NCBI GenBank assembly: GCA_031551145.1
Contig: JAVBNZ010000008.1
Coordinates: 39,739-103,738, forward strand
Direction: 5' to 3'
Length of the DNA stretch: 64,000 bases
From: WRKB01 sp031551145
GTDB taxonomy: Bacteria > Desulfobacterota > Desulfovibrionia > Desulfovibrionales > Desulfovibrionaceae
The notes below the pieces were generated by a model that saw only the letters and a program-made list of their open reading frames with translations, searched no databases and was not told where the DNA came from. Shown in pieces: positions 40,751-48,488 of the stretch. The position numbers and the translations under genes were made by a program. Every line of letters begins with the position of its first letter. Position 1 is the stretch's first letter.

Positions 40751-40826
40751 CGCGAAACAGTTGCAGGACGGATTTTGTCCGCCGGCACGCACCTGGTTCA
40801 TGCGTACCATCCCGTAAGGAGATATC

Positions 40827-41057
40827 ATGCCCATTTATGAATATCACTGCCCCACCTGCGACAAAGAGTTCGAAGAACTCGTGCGCGGTGATGAAATTCC
40901 CCCCTGCCCGTATTGCGACGGCAACAAGAGCGAAAAACTCATGTCCCGCCCCTGTTTCCATGTTTCCGGCGACGGCGGCGGCGACTATGCGCCGCCTTCC
41001 GGCGGGGGCGGCGGCTGCGCCGGCTGTTCCGGCGGCAATTGCGCGACGTGCGGATAG
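40827..41057 (+). CDS. FmdB-type zinc-ribbon protein
   Basis: A 76-residue protein of the FmdB/CxxC_CXXC_SSSS family, start MPIYEYHCPTCDKEFEE. Two Cys pairs (CPTC and CPYC) form the predicted zinc ribbon, and the tail is a Gly/Ser/Cys-rich string with CAGC and CATC. The family was named from a putative regulator of formamide-degradation genes, but most members have no known role. A strong AAGGAGA site precedes the ATG. hemC starts 11 bases after the stop, so it heads the hemC-lon-MFS transcript. Confidence 0.9.
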   Translation: MPIYEYHCPTCDKEFEELVRGDEIPPCPYCDGNKSEKLMSRPCFHVSGDGGGDYAPPSGGGGGCAGCSGGNCATCG

Positions 41058-41068
41058 CAGGGCAGACC

Positions 41069-42001
41069 ATGAAACAGATCCGCATCGCAACACGCGGCAG
41101 CCGCCTTGCCCTCTGGCAGGCCGAACACGTCTCCGCGCGCCTTCAGACCCTGCATCCCAGTCTGGAAATACAGTTGAACATCATCAAGACCCAGGGGGAT
41201 ATCATTCTTGATGTGCCTCTCGCCAAGGTGGGCGGCAAGGGCTTGTTCGTCAAGGAAATAGAGGAAGCCCTGCTGCGCGGGGACGCCGACCTGGCCGTGC
41301 ACAGTATGAAGGACGTGCCGGCCGAACTGCCTGAAGGCCTCGTTCTCGCCTGCATTCCGGAGCGGGAAGAAGCCTGCGACTGCCTGCTTTCCGCGCGTTT
41401 TTCCGGCCTGGAGGAATTGCCCCGGGGCGCGCTGGTGGGCACGAGCAGCCTGCGCAGGCAGGCCCAGCTGCTGCGCCTGCGGCCGGATCTGCGCATAGCC
41501 GCCCTGCGCGGCAATGTGGATACCCGCCTGCGAAAACTTATGGAAGGCTCGTACGACGCAGTGGTGCTCGCCGCCGCCGGTTTGGCGCGCCTGGATCTCA
41601 GCGCCCCGCACATGCAGATGCTGCGGCCTCCGGATTTTCTGCCCGCCGTGGGCCAAGGGGCGCTCGGCATCGAATGCCGGGAGGACAGACAGGAAGTGCT
41701 TGATCTGCTGGCGCCGCTGGAGCACCGCGCCACCCGTATCCGTGTGGAGGCCGAGCGCGCCTTTCTCGCCGGCCTGGACGGCGGTTGCCAGGTGCCCATA
41801 GCGGGACATGCCGTGATGCAGGGGGAAGATTTCATGCTGGACGGCCTGGTGGCGGATGTGGACGGCACAGGGCTTGTGCGGGCTTCCATCACCGGCAGGG
41901 CCGAAGATGCGGCGCGCAGAGGCGGCGAACTCGCGGCCCTGCTGCTTGAACGCGGAGCGGAACATATTTTGAAAAAACTCTATGCAGCGGAACGCGCATA
42001 G
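41069..42001 (+). CDS. hemC: Porphobilinogen deaminase (hydroxymethylbilane synthase)
   Basis: A 310-residue enzyme polymerising four porphobilinogens for siroheme, heme and corrinoid synthesis. It shows IRIATRGSRLALWQA, GKGLFVKEIEEALL, DLAVHSMKDVP (with the catalytic Asp), VGTSSLRRQAQL and the cofactor-attachment Cys in LDGGCQVPIAGHA, to which the dipyrromethane is bound. The length is normal. Placed after the zinc-ribbon gene and 17 bases before the Lon-like gene. Confidence 0.96.
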   Translation: MKQIRIATRGSRLALWQAEHVSARLQTLHPSLEIQLNIIKTQGDIILDVPLAKVGGKGLFVKEIEEALLRGDADLAVHSMKDVPAELPEGLVLACIPEREEACDCLLSARFSGLEELPRGALVGTSSLRRQAQLLRLRPDLRIAALRGNVDTRLRKLMEGSYDAVVLAAAGLARLDLSAPHMQMLRPPDFLPAVGQGALGIECREDRQEVLDLLAPLEHRATRIRVEAERAFLAGLDGGCQVPIAGHAVMQGEDFMLDGLVADVDGTGLVRASITGRAEDAARRGGELAALLLERGAEHILKKLYAAERA

Positions 42002-42018
42002 GCTGCGGATAGCGACGC

Positions 42019-44457
42019 ATGAAAAAAATTTCTTCCCTTCCCTCCCATGCCCTTCAGGCCCGGCTGCCGGAAAAGAGCATCCCCTGGGAAAGCAGCGCCG
42101 CCGCGCCTGCCCGTTTGAAAAACAACGGCATGAAGCACCATACCCAACCGAGGGCTCTGCAGACCCTGGAACTGGCCCTGCACATCCGCGCGGGCGATTA
42201 TCACGTCTACCTTTCCGGAGAGGCCAATCTGGGACGCGGCTACATGCTGCGCGACTTTCTCGAACCCAGGGCGCGCAAGGCCCCCACGCCGCCGGATCTG
42301 ATCTACGCCAACAATTTCGCCGATCCCGACAGGCCCCTGCTCATTTCCCTGCCCGCCGGCCAGGGCGAGAAGCTCAAAAAGGCGCTGGCCGACGTGCTGA
42401 TCAAAGTGCGCAAGGAATTGCCCGGTCGCTTTGAGGCCGACAGCTATGTGGAGCGCCGCGCCGGGCTGATGGACAAGTTCCAGAAGGTGCGCACGAAACT
42501 GTTGCGCAAAATGGACGCCGTGGCCGGTACCCAGGGCTTTCATCTTGATTTCGACGAACAGGGCAGCCTGACGCTCTACCCTCTCGTGGAAGGCAAACGC
42601 CTGAGCGAGGAGGAATTTGACCGCCTGGACAGCCGCATGCGCCAGAACCTGAAGCGCCGGGGAGACTCGTTGCTGCACGCCATGGCCGGCCTTATGCGCC
42701 GCTTGAGCCGCGCGGAACAGGATTTCAAGGCCGATGAACGCGACCTGGAACGCGAAGTGGTGCGCCAGGTGTTGGATGCCCTGCTCACTCCTCTGGAGGA
42801 AAAATTTCTGCGCGCCTGCCCCGGCGATGACCTCTGCGGGTATTTCGCGGCGCTGAGGGCGGATATTCTGGACAACCCCGAGCAGGTGCTGCCCAAGGAG
42901 CCCACTCCGCTTCAGGGCGGCGATTCCTCCGCGCCGACGCAGGATTACGACCCCTACCGCTATTCCCTCAACCTGTTTGTGGACAACAGCCGCACTGTGG
43001 GCGCGCCCCTGGTGGCGGACGATCATCCCACCGCCTCCAACCTGCTCGGCTGCGTGGAGCGTGAAGCGGAAATGGGAGCCCTGGTCACGGACTTCACCCT
43101 GATCAAGGCCGGCAGCCTGCACCGGGCCAACGGGGGCTTTCTGGTACTGCACATAGAAGACGTGCTGCAGCACCCGAACGCCTGGGAGGGCCTGCTCCGC
43201 GCCCTGCGCTCCGGTCTGGCCCGCATCGAGGAAAGCGGCGAAGCCGATGCAGCCGCCCGCACCAAGGGCATTGAACCCCAGGCGTTGCGTCTCGACCTCA
43301 AGGTGATCCTCATCGGAAGCGAAGCCCTTTACGAAACCCTGCTGCTCAATGACGACCGCTTCGCCAAACTTTTCAAACTCAAGGCCCACATGGCCGAGGT
43401 CACGAAGCGCGATCAGGCCGGGCTGCGCGTGTATCTGGGCCGTATGGCGCAGATCATAGAAGAAGCGGCCCTGTTGCCTTTCGAGCGCGGCGCGCTGGCG
43501 CGGCTGGTCGATTTCGGATCCGAACTCAGCGAGGACAGGAAAAAACTCTCCTTAAAATTTCCCCTGTTGCGCGAACTCATGATCGAGGCTTCCGCTCTGG
43601 CCGGCATGGCCGGAAAACAGAGCGTGGACCGGGAACGCGTCGAGGCCGCTTTGGAAGCGCGCATCTATCGCTCCAATCTGGCTGAAGAATTGTTTCTGGA
43701 GGAATACGACCGCGAACTCATCAAAGTGCGCACCTCGGGCGAGGCCGTGGGCCGGGTGAACGGCCTTTCCGTCACCTGGCACGGCAATTTCGAATTCGGA
43801 CTGCCGCATTGCATTTCCTGCACCGTGGGCGTGGGGCACGAGGGCATCATCGATCTGGAGCGGGAGGCGGAACTGGCCGGTCCCATCCACACCAAGGCCA
43901 TGATGATCCTCAAAAGCTATCTGCTGGATCAATTCGCGCACAACAAACCCCTTGTGCTGGCCGGCAGCCTGTGCTTTGAGCAGAATTACGCCGGCATAGA
44001 GGGTGATTCCGCCTCCGGCGCGGAGCTTGCGGCCCTGCTTTCCGCCCTGGCCCGCACGCCCGTGCGCCTTTCCTTGGCCTTTACCGGCGCGGTGAACCAA
44101 TCCGGGCAAATCATGGCCGTGGGCGGAGTGAACCGGAAGATCGAAGGCTTTTTCCAGGTCTGCGCCCGACGGGGCTTGAGCGGCGAACAGGGCGTGCTCA
44201 TCCCGCACGACAACCTGGATCACCTCATGCTTTCACGCAGGGTGATTGAAGCGGTCGAGAACAAGCGTTTCCGCATTTATCCTGTGCGCCACATGACGGA
44301 GGCCATGGAACTGCTTACCGGCCTGCCTGCCGGGCGCAGGAACAAAAACGGCCGTTTCACCCCCGGCTCCCTGTACAGTCTGGTCGACAGCCGCCTGGTG
44401 GAAATGGGCGAACTCGCGGCCAGGGCGTATAAAAAAACGGCCGGAAAGCGACAGTGA
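42019..44457 (+). CDS. Lon-like ATP-dependent protease (AAA_32/LonB-type family)
   Basis: An 812-residue cytoplasmic protease of family S16. The C-terminal proteolytic domain has the Ser-Lys dyad: the Ser in EGDSASGAELAAL and the Lys in GGVNRKIEGFFQ. The ATPase part has a Walker B region (ANGGFLVLHIEDVLQ) and an arginine-rich sensor (LLNDDRFAKLFKLKA). Its P-loop is unusual, SGEANLGRGYML instead of GxxGxGK, though a Gly-Arg at this point is common in the AAA_32 group. A helical insert of ~150 residues separates P-loop and Walker B. No Lon N-terminal substrate domain. In operon with hemC and overlapping the MFS gene (GTGA). Confidence 0.88.
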   Translation: MKKISSLPSHALQARLPEKSIPWESSAAAPARLKNNGMKHHTQPRALQTLELALHIRAGDYHVYLSGEANLGRGYMLRDFLEPRARKAPTPPDLIYANNFADPDRPLLISLPAGQGEKLKKALADVLIKVRKELPGRFEADSYVERRAGLMDKFQKVRTKLLRKMDAVAGTQGFHLDFDEQGSLTLYPLVEGKRLSEEEFDRLDSRMRQNLKRRGDSLLHAMAGLMRRLSRAEQDFKADERDLEREVVRQVLDALLTPLEEKFLRACPGDDLCGYFAALRADILDNPEQVLPKEPTPLQGGDSSAPTQDYDPYRYSLNLFVDNSRTVGAPLVADDHPTASNLLGCVEREAEMGALVTDFTLIKAGSLHRANGGFLVLHIEDVLQHPNAWEGLLRALRSGLARIEESGEADAAARTKGIEPQALRLDLKVILIGSEALYETLLLNDDRFAKLFKLKAHMAEVTKRDQAGLRVYLGRMAQIIEEAALLPFERGALARLVDFGSELSEDRKKLSLKFPLLRELMIEASALAGMAGKQSVDRERVEAALEARIYRSNLAEELFLEEYDRELIKVRTSGEAVGRVNGLSVTWHGNFEFGLPHCISCTVGVGHEGIIDLEREAELAGPIHTKAMMILKSYLLDQFAHNKPLVLAGSLCFEQNYAGIEGDSASGAELAALLSALARTPVRLSLAFTGAVNQSGQIMAVGGVNRKIEGFFQVCARRGLSGEQGVLIPHDNLDHLMLSRRVIEAVENKRFRIYPVRHMTEAMELLTGLPAGRRNKNGRFTPGSLYSLVDSRLVEMGELAARAYKKTAGKRQ

Positions 44458-45614
44458 ACGGCGGGCAGCGCGTTCTCGTCTATGGAACGGCGCTGTTGAG
44501 CGTCATGGGGGTGGCCTGTATACTCCCCGTGCTTCCGTTGTTGGCGGATTATTTCGGCATTTCCGATTCCGCTCTGGGTGTGCTGATTGCAAGCTTCACC
44601 CTGCCGGGCATCTTTCTCACACCCCTGTGGGGCATGCTTTCCGACCATCTGGGCCGCAGGCGCGCGCTCATTCCCTGCCTGCTTTTATTTGCGGCCGGGG
44701 GCGCGGGCTGCCTGTTGGCAACAACCAAAGGACAAATCCTTTTTTCCCGCGTTGTGCAGGGAGTGGGCGCTGCCGGCCTGGGCACGCTGTTCAACACCCT
44801 GGTCGGCGATCTCTGCCCTGAAAAAGACGAGCGGCTGAAAGAATTGGGCCGCACCATGATGCTTGTGGCCGCGGGCGGCGCGCTTTTTCCGGCAATCGGC
44901 GGACTGTTGGGCGAAGTACACCTGAAAGCGCCCTTCCTGCCCTCCCTGCTCGCCCTGCCGCTGGCCTGCATCGCCTTTTCAAGCCATCTGCCGGAAGGGC
45001 ACATTGAAGAACGCAGCCTGAGTGCCTATGCGCGGGAAGCCGCGGATACACTGCGCGATCCGCGCAACCTGCGGCTGTTCGGCGTGTCCTTTATCATTTT
45101 CGGCATCCTGTACGGACCGATCATCACCTATTTTCCCTTGTTGGCCCATGCGAATTACGGCGCGACGCCGCCGCAGATCGGGCTTATTTACGCCGCAAGC
45201 CTTTGCGGCATCGCCGTCGGCGCGATCGGCACGCCCAAATTCAGCGCGCGTCTCGCCCCGCGTACTCCCGCCCTTTTCGCCGCCCTGCTGTTCTGCGCCT
45301 CCATGTTGCTCATGCTGTGCATCGACGCCCTCTGGTACGCGGTTCTGCCCCTGCTTTGCTACGGGCTCGGGCAGGGTCTGCTCTATCCCTCCACCATGTC
45401 CGCCCTTGCCGGAGACGCGAGATCCACGCGCAGCATCGTGCTGGCCGCCAACGCGACAAGCGTGCGCCTGAGCCAGAGCCTGATGCCCAACGTCTGCGGA
45501 GCGTTGTTTGCTCTGCGACATTTCGAAGGCGTATATCTGTTCGGCTTCGGCATGGCCTGCCTGCTGTTCTTTCTTGCGCCCCGATCTCCTCTTTCCGGCA
45601 GAAAAGGCGGTTGA
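44454..45614 (+). CDS. Major facilitator superfamily transporter, drug-efflux-like
   Basis: A 386-residue permease with about twelve membrane helices. The loop between helices 2 and 3 carries motif A (GMLSDHLGRRRALI), and helix 5 region has Gly-rich packing (LVAAGGALFPAIGGLLGE), features of 12-helix multidrug efflux carriers. The GTG start overlaps the Lon-like stop. A TetR gene follows, with its promoter overlapping this gene's stop codon; such pairs often form a drug-responsive module, but the repressor is downstream and its target is unproven. Confidence 0.85.
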   Translation: MNGGQRVLVYGTALLSVMGVACILPVLPLLADYFGISDSALGVLIASFTLPGIFLTPLWGMLSDHLGRRRALIPCLLLFAAGGAGCLLATTKGQILFSRVVQGVGAAGLGTLFNTLVGDLCPEKDERLKELGRTMMLVAAGGALFPAIGGLLGEVHLKAPFLPSLLALPLACIAFSSHLPEGHIEERSLSAYAREAADTLRDPRNLRLFGVSFIIFGILYGPIITYFPLLAHANYGATPPQIGLIYAASLCGIAVGAIGTPKFSARLAPRTPALFAALLFCASMLLMLCIDALWYAVLPLLCYGLGQGLLYPSTMSALAGDARSTRSIVLAANATSVRLSQSLMPNVCGALFALRHFEGVYLFGFGMACLLFFLAPRSPLSGRKGG

Positions 45615-45639
45615 CTTCGGATCTTTCGCCCGGTACAAA
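45611..45639 (+). promoter_or_regulatory. Predicted sigma-70 promoter of the TetR gene
   Basis: TTGACT (45611-45616) and TACAAA (45634-45639) with a 17-base spacer. The -35 box overlaps the stop codon of the MFS gene, so the regulator can be expressed separately from the operon. Confidence 0.55.
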
Positions 45640-45673
45640 TTTCTTTTCACACTTCCACAGGATGCTTTCCCGC

Positions 45674-46249
45674 ATGTCTGCCAACAAAAAAGAACTCCTG
45701 CTTCAGGCGGCCAAAGAGTTGTTCGGCCAATACGGCTATGCGGACACCACATTCAAGAAAATTTCCACCCGTGCCGGCGTGGCGCTCGGGCTGCTGACCC
45801 ACCACTACGGCAACAAAGAAAAGCTCTTTCTTACTGCCGGGCTGGATGTGCTGGAAAATTTCCTCACAAAGCTGCGCGCCGCCTGCGCCGAGGGCAAAAC
45901 AGGCTATGAGTCGGTCGAAAAATTCTGCAAGTCCTATCTGGAATTTTCCATTGACCCGGGCTCGAACTGGCTGGTGCTGGTGCGCTGTTCGCCCTACAGC
46001 GACATGAAGACCACCGCGGACAGAGACATCATGATCTCCGAATTCATCAAGGTGCCGCAGGAACTGGAACGCGAAATCCGGCGCGGCATGGAAGACGGCA
46101 GCATACGCGAACTGCCCGTGCATGAAACCGCGCAGATCATCCTCGCGCTTATGGTAGGCTCAAACCGCACCCGCACCTTGACGCCCTATGCGCCGCCCCG
46201 GCTGTACGACGAAGTGATCACGTTCATTGAACGCTCGATCCGGGCGTGA
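45674..46249 (+). CDS. TetR/AcrR family transcriptional regulator
   Basis: A 191-residue DNA-binding regulator. The N-terminal helix-turn-helix is typical: LLLQAAKELFGQYGYADTTF then KISTRAGVALGLLTHHYGNK and EKLF. The C-terminal ligand domain (residues ~60-191) is not assigned to a named subfamily. An ATG at 45662 is in frame and possible; 45674 is chosen with AGGA 11 bases upstream. It directly follows the MFS exporter and is convergent with the antiporter gene, 12 bases apart, so it may control the exporter. Confidence 0.9.
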   Translation: MSANKKELLLQAAKELFGQYGYADTTFKKISTRAGVALGLLTHHYGNKEKLFLTAGLDVLENFLTKLRAACAEGKTGYESVEKFCKSYLEFSIDPGSNWLVLVRCSPYSDMKTTADRDIMISEFIKVPQELEREIRRGMEDGSIRELPVHETAQIILALMVGSNRTRTLTPYAPPRLYDEVITFIERSIRA

Positions 46250-46261
46250 ATCCGGGGCGCG

Positions 46262-47995
46262 TCAAGCCAGAACCTCCCTGCGGCCGCGCAGACGTTCCGC
46301 TTCTCCTTCGCGAATGCTTCGGATCTCGCCGCCGTGCAGCACCTTCATGATAACTTCCGCGACGTTACGCGCGGAGTGCATGCGCGGAATGAAGACGAAA
46401 TCGGCCCCCATGTCGTACAGACGCAACGCGACCGGTATTCTGTTCGCCGTCACGATGCAGTATGATTCCGGGCATTCCCGCTTCAAATACTGCAAGAGCC
46501 GCTCGTTGGTCGTGCCTTTGAGAATGCTGTCCGTTATGGAGCACACGATCACCCGGCTGCTTCGCAAACCGGCGTGGCTCAGCGTGTCATGCGAGGCTAT
46601 GTCGCCGTATGTGCAGCACACGTTGCGCCGCGCCATCTCCGCATAGACCGCCGGACTGAAGTCAATAACGCGCACCTGCTCTTCCGGGCGCGCGCCGTGC
46701 GCGCGGCAGAGATCTTCCAGCTCGCAGTAAATCGAACTTGATTCCTGAAAAAATCCCAGAAAGGTCACAGGATTGGAATTGCCGTGTTCGGAGGTTTCCT
46801 CTTCGGCGTCGCTGATGTCCTTGAAGCCGCGGGCGCGTAAAAAGCGGCTGATGCGCTGCTGCAAAATATGGCTCGCCTGCACGGCATATCCGGTGAAAAT
46901 CGAGGTTATCGTGAAGCAGATGGTGAGAATGCCTATGAGTTCATTGCCGACATGCCCCATTCCCAGGCCTATGGAGGCAATAACCAAAGAAAATTCGCCC
47001 AGTTGCGCAAGGTTGATCGAGGTAAGCGCCGAGACGCGCAGGCCGCTGCCGAGCAGATAAAGCACGGGAAAAACCGAAAGGAAGCGGGAAACAACCAGAA
47101 AAAACGCCGTAAGCAGAGCATAGCCGAGCATGGAGGGGGTCGGCATGGGGATCTGCATGCCCAGGCCCACAAAAAACAAGGTGGTGAAGAAGTCGCGGAT
47201 ATTGATGACTTTCGCTATCACATCCATATTATAAGGGAATGTGGAAAGGCTTATGCCGGCCACCAGTGCTCCCATTTCCCTGGAAAGATGCATGGCTTCG
47301 GCAACCCCGCTGACCAGAAAACACCAGGCCACTGCTGTGGTCAACATGAGTTCGGGCGTGCGGGCGATGGCGGCGAAAAGCCTGGTGAGCACATAGCGCG
47401 CAAAGCAAAGGCTGCCCACGACCAGGGCCGCGCCTTTGGCAAAAGACAGCAGAACAACAGTGATTTTGGGATCAAGGAGATTGGGCTGCACGGAGAGAAA
47501 CAGGATGGCCCATATGTCCTGAAACACCAGCACGGCAATGGTGATTCTGCCCGCCAGAGTGGACAGCTCCCGCTTGTCGTACAGCAGCTTCACCACGATC
47601 ATGGTGCTGCTCAAGGCGGCGGCTACGGCCATATACAGCGCGTCGAAACGTCCCTGCCCCAGAGCGAAGCCCGTCAGCATGAAAAAGGGCAGGCCCAGCA
47701 CAACACACAGCAAAAATTGGGAAAACCCGCTGATAAACAGAGTTTTCCCTGATGCCGCTATTTTTTTGACGTCGATTTCAAGGCCGATGATGTAGAGCAG
47801 CAGCACAAGGCCGATTTCGGAAATGATTGTAACGGCTTCTTCGGGGATCAAACCGAAACCTATTTTTGATCCCAGCACTATGCCGGCGGCAAGGTAGGCC
47901 ATAATCAGGGGTTGGCCCAGGCGATGCGCCGCGATTGCCAGCGCGGCCGCAATGACTACCGCAAGTCCGATGGCGGTGAGAAGATCAACATGCAC
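46262..47995 (-). CDS. Monovalent cation:proton antiporter, CPA2 (KefB-like), with degenerate RCK domain
   Basis: A 577-residue membrane protein. The first ~385 residues hold about 12-13 membrane segments of the Na+/H+ or K+/H+ exchanger fold, including LGQPLIMAYLAAGIVLG, the AAALSSTMIVVKLL helix and VLVFQDIWAILFL with the transport Asp. The C-terminal ~150 residues resemble a TrkA-N/RCK domain, but the nucleotide-binding GxGxxG is replaced by LGFFQES; the later VRVIDFSP and CCTYGDIASHDTL parts remain. The start is a GTG with AGGAG 6 bases upstream. Last gene of the minus-strand run behind mutS. Confidence 0.85.
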   Translation of the reverse strand: MHVDLLTAIGLAVVIAAALAIAAHRLGQPLIMAYLAAGIVLGSKIGFGLIPEEAVTIISEIGLVLLLYIIGLEIDVKKIAASGKTLFISGFSQFLLCVVLGLPFFMLTGFALGQGRFDALYMAVAAALSSTMIVVKLLYDKRELSTLAGRITIAVLVFQDIWAILFLSVQPNLLDPKITVVLLSFAKGAALVVGSLCFARYVLTRLFAAIARTPELMLTTAVAWCFLVSGVAEAMHLSREMGALVAGISLSTFPYNMDVIAKVINIRDFFTTLFFVGLGMQIPMPTPSMLGYALLTAFFLVVSRFLSVFPVLYLLGSGLRVSALTSINLAQLGEFSLVIASIGLGMGHVGNELIGILTICFTITSIFTGYAVQASHILQQRISRFLRARGFKDISDAEEETSEHGNSNPVTFLGFFQESSSIYCELEDLCRAHGARPEEQVRVIDFSPAVYAEMARRNVCCTYGDIASHDTLSHAGLRSSRVIVCSITDSILKGTTNERLLQYLKRECPESYCIVTANRIPVALRLYDMGADFVFIPRMHSARNVAEVIMKVLHGGEIRSIREGEAERLRGRREVLA

Positions 47996-48005
47996 AGCGG
48001 ACTCC

Positions 48006-48488
48006 TTATGTTGGGGGGCGAACGCACCGCGTTTTCACCAGATCGCAAATAAGGGAACAGGAAGGCATTTCATCGGGCACCGTATACACTTTCTCCTTTT
48101 TCAGCAATGCGGACGCGTCTTCTTCGCGTACAAGCCTGCAGCGCAGGCCGCAGCCCACGGCAAAGGGAGGCAGAAGGCGCAGCCAATCCGTTTTGGCGGC
48201 AAAAACAATACGGCCTGCAAGAGAGGCGCAGGCCGGGCAAAGCGGCCAGACGGCCTCATAACAAAAGCCTTTTGCCGCCCCGCGCTCCAAAGCGTCCATC
48301 AGGACGATGGTTGTCCGCATTTCCACGAACAGGCCGTCCATAAAACGGTCGATGCCCATCTCGTCCAGGCCGCATTCCTGCAGCAGCACCCAGACAGCCT
48401 CGCCGGACAGGCGGCCGTAGAGGGGATGCCTGTTGCGCAACGCCTTTTGCTGCGCCGGAGTAAGCGCGTCGTAGGCCTCCGGGTTCAT
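48006..48488 (-). CDS. Protein of unknown function downstream of mutS
   Basis: A 160-residue soluble protein whose ATG overlaps the mutS stop (ATGA). The N-terminal part is helical and acidic (AYDALTPAQQKALRNRHPLY, MGIDRFMDGLFVEMRTTIVL). The second half has several cysteines: LCPACASLAGR, GCGLRC and SCSLICDLVKTRC, which could form a metal site. The pattern does not match a zinc finger I can name. Translational coupling to mutS suggests it is made in the same amounts, but no repair role is shown. Ends 10 bases before the antiporter gene. Confidence 0.7.
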   Translation of the reverse strand: MNPEAYDALTPAQQKALRNRHPLYGRLSGEAVWVLLQECGLDEMGIDRFMDGLFVEMRTTIVLMDALERGAAKGFCYEAVWPLCPACASLAGRIVFAAKTDWLRLLPPFAVGCGLRCRLVREEDASALLKKEKVYTVPDEMPSCSLICDLVKTRCVRPPT

